Source of the DNA: Vibrio comitans
Lineage (GTDB): Bacteria > Pseudomonadota > Gammaproteobacteria > Enterobacterales > Vibrionaceae
DNA: 64,000 nt
Reading direction: 5' to 3'
NCBI GenBank assembly: GCA_024346835.1
Contig: AP024866.1
Location: 248,001 to 312,000 of the forward strand
Positions 50,577-58,157 of this stretch are shown one piece after another. A model generated the notes under the pieces. The model was not told the DNA's origin. It made no database searches and saw only the letters and a program-made list of their open reading frames with translations. The position numbers were made by a program, and so were the translations under genes. Numbering within the stretch: the first letter of the stretch is position 1; each line of letters begins with the position of its first letter.

Positions 50577-52293
50577 ACTGTTAAAACGCCTTGGCGATTT
50601 GTTGGTAGAAAATGAGATTGTCTCTGAAGGCCAAGTTCAGCAAGCCCTTGAAGCACAAAGGCAAACTGGGCGGAAGTTGGGTGACTCTTTAATTCAGCTA
50701 GGCTTTATTACTGAGAAACAACTGTTAGAGTTCTTGTCTCAGCAACTCAGTTTACCTCTTATCGACCTCAATCTTGCACAAGTAGATATTGAAGCCGTGC
50801 AATTGTTACCCGAAGTGCATGCTCGTCGTTTGAGAGCGCTAGTCATTGATAGAAATGGGCACACATTGCGTGTGGCGATGAGTGATCCTGCAGACCTGTT
50901 CGCGCAAGAGTCTGTGATGCGTTTGCTGTCGAATTATGATGTTGAACTGGTTATTGCTTCAGAACGCCAACTGGTCTCTGGCTTTGATCGCTACTACCGT
51001 CGAACCAAAGAAATCGCGTCTTTTGCAGAGCAATTGCATGCTGAGCATCAACCGACAGATAGCTTTGATATTAATGCAGGCGGTGACGCAGACAGTGATG
51101 AAGTTACTGTCGTTAAGCTTATCAATTCTCTGTTCGAGGATGCGGTTCAAGTCGGCGCCTCGGATATCCATATCGAACCCGATGAAAACGTACTGCGCCT
51201 GCGTCAGCGTGTTGATGGGATTTTGCATGAGACCGTGCTTAATGAGGTCAACATAGCCTCGGCACTGGTGCTTCGCCTGAAGTTAATGGCTGACCTTGAT
51301 ATCTCTGAGAAGCGTTTGCCTCAGGATGGACGCTTTCACATTAAGGTGAAAGGTCAATCTATTGATATTCGTATGTCGACGATGCCCGTTGAATACGGTG
51401 AGTCGGTAGTGATGCGCTTGCTCAACCAAACAGCAGGTGTGCGTCAGTTAGATGAGACTGGGCTACCGGAAGACCTGCTTCATCGAGTTCGTTATCAGCT
51501 AAAGCGTCCACACGGAATGATTTTGGTTACTGGGCCTACAGGGTCGGGTAAAACCACAACTCTGTATGGAGCACTCTCAGAGCTTAACTCTCCAGGTAAG
51601 AAGATCATCACAGTGGAAGACCCTGTTGAATATCGTCTACCACGAGTGAATCAGGTTCAGGTAAACACTAAGATCAATCTCGACTTCTCTACCGTACTCA
51701 GAACCTTCTTACGTCAAGATCCAGATATTATTCTGGTGGGTGAGATGCGTGACCAAGAAACCGTTGAAATTGGCCTGCGAGCAGCTCTTACCGGTCACCT
51801 GGTATTGAGCACGCTTCACACCAACGATGCCGTAGACAGCGCTCTTCGTATGATGGATATGGGCGCACCGGGGTATCTGGTAGCGAGTTCTGTTCGTGCG
51901 GTATTAGCGCAGCGCCTAATCCGCCGTGTATGTCGAGACTGTGGTGAAACTCATTCAGTAAGTGAGCACCAACAAACTTGGTTGCAGGCGCGATTCCCGA
52001 ACCAAGTATCAATCACCTTTACTAAAGGGCGAGGCTGCCAAAGCTGTAATTTAACTGGATACAAAGGCCGTGTGGGCGTGTTTGAACTACTTGAACTAGA
52101 TCAGCCTTTAATGGATGCACTGCGCTCCAATGATGCGGTTGGCTTTACAAAACAAGCTCGTCGAACGGAAGGGTATAAACCATTGCTGGTGTCAGCGATG
52201 GAGTTAGCGATGGAAGGAACCGTTAGCTTAGAAGAAGTTATGACTCTGGGTGAGGGCGATAGCTCTGGCTTAATTGAAGCGTATATGTTGTAG
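50566..52293 (+). CDS. mshE: MSHA pilus extension ATPase MshE
   Basis: Hexameric GspE/PilB-type ATPase that powers pilus assembly. The 575 residues begin with an MshEN domain (about 8-150): RLGDLLVENEIVSEGQV and GRKLGDSLIQLGFIT form the two 24-residue motifs known to bind cyclic di-GMP, so pilus extension is likely stimulated by that messenger. The ATPase core has Walker A GPTGSGKTTT (about 322-331), Asp box and Walker B DPDIILVGEMRD, and a zinc tetracysteine (CRDCGE ... CQSCN) in the C-terminal part. The start overlaps mshN by 11 bases. Length and motifs are complete. Confidence 0.96.
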   Translation: MAIKLLKRLGDLLVENEIVSEGQVQQALEAQRQTGRKLGDSLIQLGFITEKQLLEFLSQQLSLPLIDLNLAQVDIEAVQLLPEVHARRLRALVIDRNGHTLRVAMSDPADLFAQESVMRLLSNYDVELVIASERQLVSGFDRYYRRTKEIASFAEQLHAEHQPTDSFDINAGGDADSDEVTVVKLINSLFEDAVQVGASDIHIEPDENVLRLRQRVDGILHETVLNEVNIASALVLRLKLMADLDISEKRLPQDGRFHIKVKGQSIDIRMSTMPVEYGESVVMRLLNQTAGVRQLDETGLPEDLLHRVRYQLKRPHGMILVTGPTGSGKTTTLYGALSELNSPGKKIITVEDPVEYRLPRVNQVQVNTKINLDFSTVLRTFLRQDPDIILVGEMRDQETVEIGLRAALTGHLVLSTLHTNDAVDSALRMMDMGAPGYLVASSVRAVLAQRLIRRVCRDCGETHSVSEHQQTWLQARFPNQVSITFTKGRGCQSCNLTGYKGRVGVFELLELDQPLMDALRSNDAVGFTKQARRTEGYKPLLVSAMELAMEGTVSLEEVMTLGEGDSSGLIEAYML

Positions 52294-52299
52294 GGCTGT

Positions 52300-53520
52300 A
52301 TGGCGACGTTTAGATATCAAGGACGAAACTTAGAAGGTCAGAAAGTGAATGGCCTAGTGGATGCGGCAACTCAAGAGTTGGCTGCAGAAGCCTTGATCGA
52401 GAAAGGAATTATTCCAATTTCTCTGCGCACGGGTAAATCTTCTGACAAAGGTAATTTTGATTGGAAGGCAATGTTTACTCCTGCTGTGCCACTGGAAGTG
52501 TACGTTATCTTCTGTCGCCAAATGTACAGCCTAACCAAAGCCGGTATCCCGTTACTTAGAGCGATTCGAGGACTGACGACCGATGCGACCAACAAGCAGT
52601 TAAAGCAAGCGTTAGAAGAAGTGGGAAATGAGCTAACTAATGGCCGTAGCCTTTCAGCTTCAATGCAGCTTCATTCCAATGTATTTAGCCCGTTATTTGT
52701 GTCGATGATCTCGGTAGGCGAAAGCACAGGTCGTTTAGATAAAGCTTTATTACAGCTGAGTAACTACTACGAGCAAGAGCTAGAAACACGCAAGCGGATT
52801 AAAACCGCAATGCGTTATCCAATTCTAGTTTTGGGGTTTATTACTCTTGCCATGTTTGTACTTAACATCAAGGTAATCCCGCAGTTTGCCAGCATGTTCA
52901 GTCGCTTTGGGGTCGATCTGCCATTGCCTACACGCATCTTGATAGGAACATCAAACTTCTTTGTCGAGTATTGGACGCTGGTTATTGCGGTGATGGCAGG
53001 GGCTTTATTTGCTTTTCAGGCTTGGATTAGCCGAGCTGAAGGGCGAGAGAAGTGGGACAAAATGCGTCTTAGGTTTCCGATTGTCGGTGACATAGTCAAC
53101 CGAGCTCAATTGGCACGTTTTTCTCGAACCTTTTCCCTGATGTTGCAATCAGGTGTGCCTTTAAACAACGCTTTGGCTCTTTCTGCTGAGTCGATGGACA
53201 ACAAATACCTTGAGGCTCGCTTATTAGAAATGAAGTCTGCCATTGAAGCGGGTTCTGCTATTTCTGGTGCTGCAAAGAACACGGGCATCTTCACTCCATT
53301 GGTTGAGCAGATGATCTCTGTTGGTGAGGAAACCGGTCGAATTGATGAGCTATTAATTGAAGTCGCCGACTTTTATGACCGAGAAGTGGATTACGACCTA
53401 AAAACACTCACTGCGCGAATTGAACCCATTCTGTTGGTGATAGTGGCGGGCATGGTACTGATTCTTGCGCTAGGTATTTTCTTGCCTATGTGGGGAATGC
53501 TAGATGCGATGCAGGGTTAG
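52300..53520 (+). CDS. mshG: MSHA pilus inner-membrane platform protein MshG
   Basis: GspF/PilC-type platform protein that converts MshE action into pilin addition. The 406 residues have the short N-terminal domain (ATFRYQGRNLEGQKVNG), two homologous GspF halves (about 70-195 and 270-400; each with a GESTGRLDKAL / GEETGRIDELL signature) and three membrane helices. It begins six bases after mshE. The stop is two bases before the GTG start of mshF. Confidence 0.96.
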   Translation: MATFRYQGRNLEGQKVNGLVDAATQELAAEALIEKGIIPISLRTGKSSDKGNFDWKAMFTPAVPLEVYVIFCRQMYSLTKAGIPLLRAIRGLTTDATNKQLKQALEEVGNELTNGRSLSASMQLHSNVFSPLFVSMISVGESTGRLDKALLQLSNYYEQELETRKRIKTAMRYPILVLGFITLAMFVLNIKVIPQFASMFSRFGVDLPLPTRILIGTSNFFVEYWTLVIAVMAGALFAFQAWISRAEGREKWDKMRLRFPIVGDIVNRAQLARFSRTFSLMLQSGVPLNNALALSAESMDNKYLEARLLEMKSAIEAGSAISGAAKNTGIFTPLVEQMISVGEETGRIDELLIEVADFYDREVDYDLKTLTARIEPILLVIVAGMVLILALGIFLPMWGMLDAMQG

Positions 53521-53522
53521 AT

Positions 53523-53981
53523 GTGGAAACAACTTATCGCAACACAAGGATAAACCACTTGGCGGCTTGGGCTGCAGTGGTATTGATATTAATCGGTACT
53601 TTGGTGGCGGCGTTAAACCGAGTCACTATCGAAGCTGAAAGTACTTCAGTGTCTTTGATTAGCGTCAAAGCACTAGATAGAGCCAATTATCTGCGTCAAT
53701 ACTGGGAACTCAATGGGAAACCAGAGTATGCAGAAATAAAGGGAGCAATAGTTCGTTTTAACAATAAAGGATGGGTGACCCCTTATCTCGATGGGGTGAA
53801 AAGCTGCGATGCATGGGAGCAATTATTGTTGCCAGTACCAAAGCAAGATTACTCTCCAGTATCGAGTAGTTTGTTACAGCAAAAGGATATCTATTCGTGC
53901 ACCTATGCCTTTAAAAATGGTGAGCTATTGAGCGTAAATATGATTCAGGGAGGATTATCAATCAGGAAACAAATACCATGA
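53523..53981 (+). CDS. mshF: MSHA biogenesis protein MshF
   Basis: Small accessory protein of unknown exact role. The 152 residues have one N-terminal helix (about 13-33; AAWAAVVLILIGTLVAAL) and a periplasmic domain with two Cys (in SCDAWEQ and YSCTYAFKNGE) that may pair. I chose GTG 53523, two bases after mshG, since the in-frame ATG 53490 lies within mshG and an ATG at 53521 is out of frame. The name rests on position in the conserved msh order. Confidence 0.8.
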   Translation: METTYRNTRINHLAAWAAVVLILIGTLVAALNRVTIEAESTSVSLISVKALDRANYLRQYWELNGKPEYAEIKGAIVRFNNKGWVTPYLDGVKSCDAWEQLLLPVPKQDYSPVSSSLLQQKDIYSCTYAFKNGELLSVNMIQGGLSIRKQIP

Positions 53982-54031
53982 CTTTTCTTACTTAAATTTA
54001 CATAAATAGTAGATTATTTGAACGATATATA

Positions 54032-54037
54032 TATAAT
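54032..54037 (+). promoter_or_regulatory. Possible promoter (-10) before the pilin gene cluster
   Basis: TATAAT preceded by ATATATA in the A/T-rich 90-base gap between mshF and mshB; no good -35 is visible at 16-18 bases. It is the first gap of this size in the msh gene run, a reasonable place for a pilin promoter, but the evidence is weak. Confidence 0.35.
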
Positions 54038-54071
54038 CTGCCGTCCAAAGTTGTACCCAAGAGGGATTTTT

Positions 54072-54656
54072 ATGAAACGTAATGCAGGTTTTTCTCTAGT
54101 TGAATTGGTGATTGTTATTGTTGTTTTGGGCCTCCTAGCCGTAGCAGCACTACCAAGATTTTTAGATGTAACAGACAAGGCGAAAGAAGCCAGTGTTGAA
54201 GGTGTTGCTGGTGGTTTTGCTACCGCAGTGTTGTCAGCTCGTGCACAGTGGGAAGCGGAAGTTCGTCCTAATGTGAGTGGCTCAAGTTCAAATAGTAATT
54301 ATGTTGATTACGATGGTAGCTTCTTTTTCCTAACTTCCACTAATGGCAGTGCATCACTTCGTGATGGTTACCCGATTTCTTATTTTGGTGATAATACAGC
54401 ACCTGAGTCAGGTACTGCACCAACGACAATTACCGATAATCAGACATGTAGCGACTTAATGAATAATCTTTTGCAGAATCCACCTAAAGTAGGTATTCCA
54501 AGTGAAGTAACTGCAGATAGCTCATATAAGTACGAGGCTGAGAAGCAGAGTAATTTTGTGTGTCGTTATACTCAGCTTGAGGGTACCCAAGGCACTGTTG
54601 CGCATTACTTTGAATACGATGTATCAAAAGGCAGTGTTCAAGTAACGCTCAACTAA
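54072..54656 (+). CDS. mshB: MSHA minor pilin MshB
   Basis: Type IV prepilin-like protein, 194 residues. The prepilin peptidase site is MKRNAG|FSLVELVIV with Glu at +5, followed by the long hydrophobic helix and KAKEASVEGVAGGF. The C-terminal part is unlike MshA, with two Cys (TCSDLMNNLL and VCRYTQ) that could form the pilin loop. ATG 54072 is chosen because AAGAGGGA lies just upstream; the in-frame ATG 54018 would put a non-pilin sequence before the leader. It opens the pilin part of the locus after a 90-base gap. Confidence 0.9.
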   Translation: MKRNAGFSLVELVIVIVVLGLLAVAALPRFLDVTDKAKEASVEGVAGGFATAVLSARAQWEAEVRPNVSGSSSNSNYVDYDGSFFFLTSTNGSASLRDGYPISYFGDNTAPESGTAPTTITDNQTCSDLMNNLLQNPPKVGIPSEVTADSSYKYEAEKQSNFVCRYTQLEGTQGTVAHYFEYDVSKGSVQVTLN

Positions 54657-54684
54657 GTTAGGTCTAAATAGAGTAAGTGGTTCG

Positions 54685-55140
54685 ATGAACAAACAGGTTG
54701 GCTTCACGTTGATTGAGCTAGTTGTTGTGATAGTGATCTTGGGTATCTTATCTGTCACAGCAGCACCTCGTTTTCTAAATCTTCAGTCTGATGCTCGAGT
54801 ATCAGCACTGAAAGGAATGAAAGGGGCGATGGCTGGAGCTGGTTCAATTGTTTATGGCAAAGCTGCAATCAATGGTGTCGAAAGGGCTACTTCTGCTTCT
54901 GTTAGCAATATTGCGTTGGTGTTTGGTTACCCAGAAGCCAGCGAACTAGGCATTGTGCGAGCAGTGCAAGGGCTAGAAGATAGAGCTGACTGGGCATTTA
55001 GCGAAGAGGTTATTTCGGATAGCTTAGTCGTAACATTTGCGGGAAGAGAATTGCTTAGCGACCCACAATGCTCAGTTATATATGAAAATGCGGTCATGGG
55101 TTCGGCACCATCAATAACGGTTGTCGAAACCGGCTGTTAA
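54685..55140 (+). CDS. MshA-like pilin, first copy
   Basis: Type IV pilin of the MshA family, 151 residues, with leader MNKQVG|FTLIELVVV. Residues 1-55 are nearly identical to the product of the next gene (LGILSVTAAPRFLNLQSDAR, GAMAGAGSIVYGKAAI), while the C-terminal half diverges apart from the final Cys pair (PQCSVIYE ... TGC). Codon choice is more ordinary than in the second copy, with many rare-type codons (GTT, ATA, TTG), hinting at lower expression. It lies 28 bases after mshB and lacks its own clear promoter or terminator. It may be a minor pilin or a diverged duplicate. Confidence 0.88.
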   Translation: MNKQVGFTLIELVVVIVILGILSVTAAPRFLNLQSDARVSALKGMKGAMAGAGSIVYGKAAINGVERATSASVSNIALVFGYPEASELGIVRAVQGLEDRADWAFSEEVISDSLVVTFAGRELLSDPQCSVIYENAVMGSAPSITVVETGC

Positions 55141-55190
55141 GAAATTCGGATGAAATGGGATGATGTGCAGTAAAAATAGTCGCATACATC

Positions 55191-55218
55191 TTGTTTATAA
55201 ATAATTACACGTTATTAT
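55191..55218 (+). promoter_or_regulatory. Probable promoter of the major pilin gene mshA
   Basis: TTGTTT at 55191-55196, 16 bases, TATTAT at 55213-55218, in the 121-base gap before the second mshA copy. The A/T-rich leader ends with an AAAAAGG ribosome site. Confidence 0.55.
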
Positions 55219-55261
55219 ATTTAGTAACATTATGATTACCCACATAAAAAGGTATTAAAAT

Positions 55262-55741
55262 ATGAAAAAGCAAGGCGGTTTTACACTGATTGAGCTTGTA
55301 GTAGTGATCGTTATCCTAGGTATCCTAGCTGTAACTGCTGCTCCTCGCTTTTTGAATCTACAATCTGATGCGCGTGAGTCTTCTCTACAAGGCTTAAAAG
55401 GTGCAATGGCTGGCGCAGGTTCTATCGTTTACGGTAAGGCTGCGATTGAGGGCAAGGAAACAAGTGGCATAAATGTTGATGTTGAAGGTATTGATACAAT
55501 TTACGGTTATCCTACGGCAACTTCAGCTGGTATTGCAGCAGCAGTAGACGGACTGAACGCAGATTGGGATGTTGTTTCTGCTGCAGGTGTTACTAATACC
55601 AATGCTATTTCATATACCTTTAAAGGACAGTCTCAAGAAGGCTTCACTGATGCAAGTGGGTGTCATGTGCGATATGAACAAGCAACAAGTACAGCGGTAG
55701 GTTTGACAGCGAAAGCTGTTGTTCTAGATGATAAGTGCTAG
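55262..55741 (+). CDS. mshA: Major MSHA pilin MshA (second copy)
   Basis: Type IVa major pilin, 159 residues, leader MKKQGG|FTLIELVVV with Glu at +5, followed by LGILAVTAAPRFLNLQSDAR. A C-terminal disulfide-type pair is present (SGCHVRYE ... DDKC). Codon use is strongly biased to the set seen in highly expressed Vibrio genes (GTA, ATC, CTA, GGT, GCT, CGT), in contrast to the preceding copy. It has a likely own promoter, a ribosome site AAAAAGG and a strong terminator just after it, all fitting an abundantly made subunit. I therefore take this copy as the main pilin. Confidence 0.93.
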   Translation: MKKQGGFTLIELVVVIVILGILAVTAAPRFLNLQSDARESSLQGLKGAMAGAGSIVYGKAAIEGKETSGINVDVEGIDTIYGYPTATSAGIAAAVDGLNADWDVVSAAGVTNTNAISYTFKGQSQEGFTDASGCHVRYEQATSTAVGLTAKAVVLDDKC

Positions 55742-55760
55742 CCCACTTTTATAACTTTTC

Positions 55761-55787
55761 AAAAGGCCAGCTTAGCTGGCCTTTTTT
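55761..55787 (+). terminator. Intrinsic terminator after mshA, inside the msh locus
   Basis: Perfect 11-bp stem AAAAGGCCAGC / GCTGGCCTTTT with a TTA loop and T-run, 19 bases after mshA. It would limit transcription of the downstream minor pilin genes relative to mshA. Confidence 0.93.
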
Positions 55788-55876
55788 AGCTCTAACAATC
55801 ACGCTATTTCTCAGCAAGATTGCTTTCAATTCCATATAATCTAATTACTTACGTTTTCATTGGTTAGGGACAAGCA

Positions 55877-56380
55877 ATGGACCACCCTCCGACAAAGAAC
55901 ATGAAAGGCTTTACCTTGGTAGAGCTTATCGTCGTGATTATTGTGGTCGCGATCATGTCTTTGTATGCAGCTAGCAAATTCATTGGTGTCTCTCAGTTTT
56001 CAGCGCAAGCAGCTCAACAGCAAGGTATTGCGGTGATTAGGCAAATTCAGCTTGGGCGAATGCAGTCCAATATTGAAGACACAGATACTCTTCATGATAG
56101 ATACCAATTAGTCATCACAGGAAAATGCCTTGGTTCAAAGCAGGCGTGCAGTTCGGATACTAACGAACCGTTCAGCCATAAAGTGGTGATTGAAGAGCAA
56201 GATATGAGCTTCAATCCTCCATTGAACATCGATTTTGATTTGCTCGGTAACCCAGTAATCTGCACTACACCGAATGGCAGTACACATACTTGTAGTGACC
56301 CTGTGCAGATTCATGTTGCTAGTTCTGCAGAATCCGAACTTATTTGTATTAATAGCCAGGGGTACGTGTATGGCTGTTAA
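55877..56380 (+). CDS. mshC: MSHA minor pilin MshC
   Basis: Prepilin-like protein, 167 residues, leader MDHPPTKNMKG|FTLVELIVV with Glu at +5, then a hydrophobic helix and a GspH/MshC-type globular domain with several Cys (GKCLGSKQACS, HTCSD, CINSQGYVYGC). ATG 55877 has AGGGA seven bases upstream. It is the first gene after the mshA terminator, so it depends on readthrough or on an unrecognised promoter in the preceding 89 bases. Its end overlaps mshD by 11 bases. Confidence 0.92.
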   Translation: MDHPPTKNMKGFTLVELIVVIIVVAIMSLYAASKFIGVSQFSAQAAQQQGIAVIRQIQLGRMQSNIEDTDTLHDRYQLVITGKCLGSKQACSSDTNEPFSHKVVIEEQDMSFNPPLNIDFDLLGNPVICTTPNGSTHTCSDPVQIHVASSAESELICINSQGYVYGC

Positions 56381-56984
56381 AAAGGTAGCTGGTTTTACTC
56401 TTATAGAAAGCATCATTGCAATTGTCATCCTTGGCTTAGCAATGATTACATTGACTTCTTTCCTTTACCCTCAGATAGCACAATCAGCGAAACCGTATTA
56501 CGAGGTTCGTGCATCAGCGCTGGCTAATAGTCTGATGACTGAAATTCTATCTAGAAACTTCGATGACCTCAGTGATCATGACGGTGGAGAGTTCCGCTGT
56601 GGTGAGGATGACTATCTAGATACTCAAGGTAATATCATTTCATGTACGCCATCCGCCGCATTTGGGCCTGATAATTTTGAGCCACCAGAACTGTTCAATG
56701 ATGTAGATGACTACGTTGGATGCTGGTATACGACGAATCAATCTAAGGCAAATTGTCGCGTTGATGAAGCGGGCAACCTAAACGATATCTTTGGTAATAA
56801 TATTTCAAATGACTATCTAGGGTTCCGCGCTGAAATTTCAGTTAATTATGACTATGACACTAGGCTCGGTGTTCCAGCGGAAGGTGGCGGCTTACCGCGA
56901 GAGATTTTTAAAGTGGTAACCGTTGTTATTACGGCAAGTCAGTATGGTGATTTCACCTTTGTTGCCCACAGGGGGAACTACTGA
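56370..56984 (+). CDS. mshD: MSHA minor pilin MshD (PilV-like)
   Basis: Prepilin-like protein, 204 residues, leader MAVKKVAG|FTLIESIIA with Glu at +5 and a helix like that of PilV/MshD. I chose ATG 56370, which has CAGGGG about eight bases upstream and gives a normal short leader; the in-frame start at 56274 would add 32 residues from the mshC coding region. Its TGA overlaps the mshO start by one base (TGATG). Confidence 0.92.
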   Translation: MAVKKVAGFTLIESIIAIVILGLAMITLTSFLYPQIAQSAKPYYEVRASALANSLMTEILSRNFDDLSDHDGGEFRCGEDDYLDTQGNIISCTPSAAFGPDNFEPPELFNDVDDYVGCWYTTNQSKANCRVDEAGNLNDIFGNNISNDYLGFRAEISVNYDYDTRLGVPAEGGGLPREIFKVVTVVITASQYGDFTFVAHRGNY

Positions 56985-57697
56985 TGCGAAGAAATGGTTT
57001 CACCCTCATAGAGATGATAGTCACTATAGTAGTGGTCGCTATAATCTTTTTGGGTATTGCTGGCTTTGTTGAGTTCGGTACCAAAGGTTACACTCAAACG
57101 GTTGATAGACAGAGACTTCAGAATCAAGCTCGGTTTGCTATTGAGAAGCTTCAGCGTGAGATCAGCCATGCTGTCCCGAATAGTTTTGACTTAGTTTCGA
57201 ACAATCAATGCCTTTCTTTTTATCCTATCGAGTATGCGGGATTTTATGCTAGGCGAGAAGATACTGGTCGCATTGAGTTTGTTGTTGGCAACGAGCTTGA
57301 ATATCCCCATACCTTTCCAACTGGTACGCGCTTAGTTATTAACCCAAGCAGGATGGCTGATCTGCAGAATAATGGTCAAAGCGTTTCAATTGCTGAAATT
57401 AAATCTTCAGAGAGTGACGAGTTTTTTAGCGTAACCATGAACCCACCGAGTGACTCTGCAGCAAACAGACATTTTATCTACCGCACCAACAAGGTCGAGT
57501 ACTGCATTACCTCAGACGATGAGTTGAGAAGAAATGACATAGTGGTCACTAAGGGCATCGATTCCACGCAAAGTGAGTTTCGTTTTCAAGATACCTCACT
57601 GCAACGAGGTGGCTTGATACACCTAGACTTCCTATTTTTTAGTGGTGATGAGCGGAGTTACTACAAGCATGATGTGCAGGTGAAAAATGTTCCGTAA
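56984..57697 (+). CDS. mshO: MSHA minor pilin MshO (PilW-like)
   Basis: Prepilin-like protein, 237 residues, leader MRRNG|FTLIEMIVT with Glu at +5, hydrophobic helix, then QNQARFAIEKLQREISHAVP, a segment typical of MshO/PilW. The C-terminal part is beta-rich. The start overlaps the mshD stop by one base and the end overlaps mshP by 11 bases. Probably part of the priming complex at the pilus tip by analogy with type IV minor pilins. Confidence 0.92.
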   Translation: MRRNGFTLIEMIVTIVVVAIIFLGIAGFVEFGTKGYTQTVDRQRLQNQARFAIEKLQREISHAVPNSFDLVSNNQCLSFYPIEYAGFYARREDTGRIEFVVGNELEYPHTFPTGTRLVINPSRMADLQNNGQSVSIAEIKSSESDEFFSVTMNPPSDSAANRHFIYRTNKVEYCITSDDELRRNDIVVTKGIDSTQSEFRFQDTSLQRGGLIHLDFLFFSGDERSYYKHDVQVKNVP

Positions 57698-58157
57698 TCA
57701 CAGTCAAAAGGCCCAACAGGGCAATGTCTATATAGTGGCTATATTCGTCATAGTTGTGATGGGGATGCTGGCCTTGAGTATGCTGAGAATAAGTTGGTCA
57801 AATCAAGATACGCTAACTAGAGAGTTGCTGGGTAATCAAGCTAGCTTATTAGCACAGGCGGGCAATGAATGGGGTCTAACGCATTTATTTCCACTTAATG
57901 GTGAAGAGAGTGTTGATGATATCTTAGCTCGTTGCAGCAACCTCTCTAGTAGTGCTGGAAATGCAGCAATAGCTCTCGTCGAAAATAGTGGCACACCATG
58001 CAGTGCTCCTATAATCACATGCGAATCACCAGCATCAGGCGTACCAGAAGATCTACGTTATTTCAGAGTCACCTCAGTTGCTACTTGTAATGATGGCAAC
58101 ATATTTGAAGTTCAGCGCGAGCAAACAGTTTGGGTTAAAGGAATTAGAGATGAGTAG
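57687..58157 (+). CDS. mshP: MSHA biogenesis protein MshP (PilX-like)
   Basis: Membrane protein of 156 residues with a PilX-type N-terminus: QQG|NVYIVAIFVIVVMGML. The position that is Glu+5 in true pilins is not acidic, as usual for PilX/MshP. The periplasmic part has four Cys (ARCSN, TPCSAPIITC, ATCNDG). It overlaps mshO by 11 bases and mshQ by eight, so it is fully within the operon. Confidence 0.88.
   Translation: MFRNHSQKAQQGNVYIVAIFVIVVMGMLALSMLRISWSNQDTLTRELLGNQASLLAQAGNEWGLTHLFPLNGEESVDDILARCSNLSSSAGNAAIALVENSGTPCSAPIITCESPASGVPEDLRYFRVTSVATCNDGNIFEVQREQTVWVKGIRDE

Noticed and set aside
53490..53522. ATG 53490 as start of mshF
   Set aside because: It lies inside mshG and gives a non-hydrophobic extension; GTG 53523 right after the mshG stop fits operon spacing.
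54018..54071. ATG 54018 as start of mshB
   Set aside because: It would place 18 extra residues before a normal prepilin leader and ignores the ribosome site before 54072.
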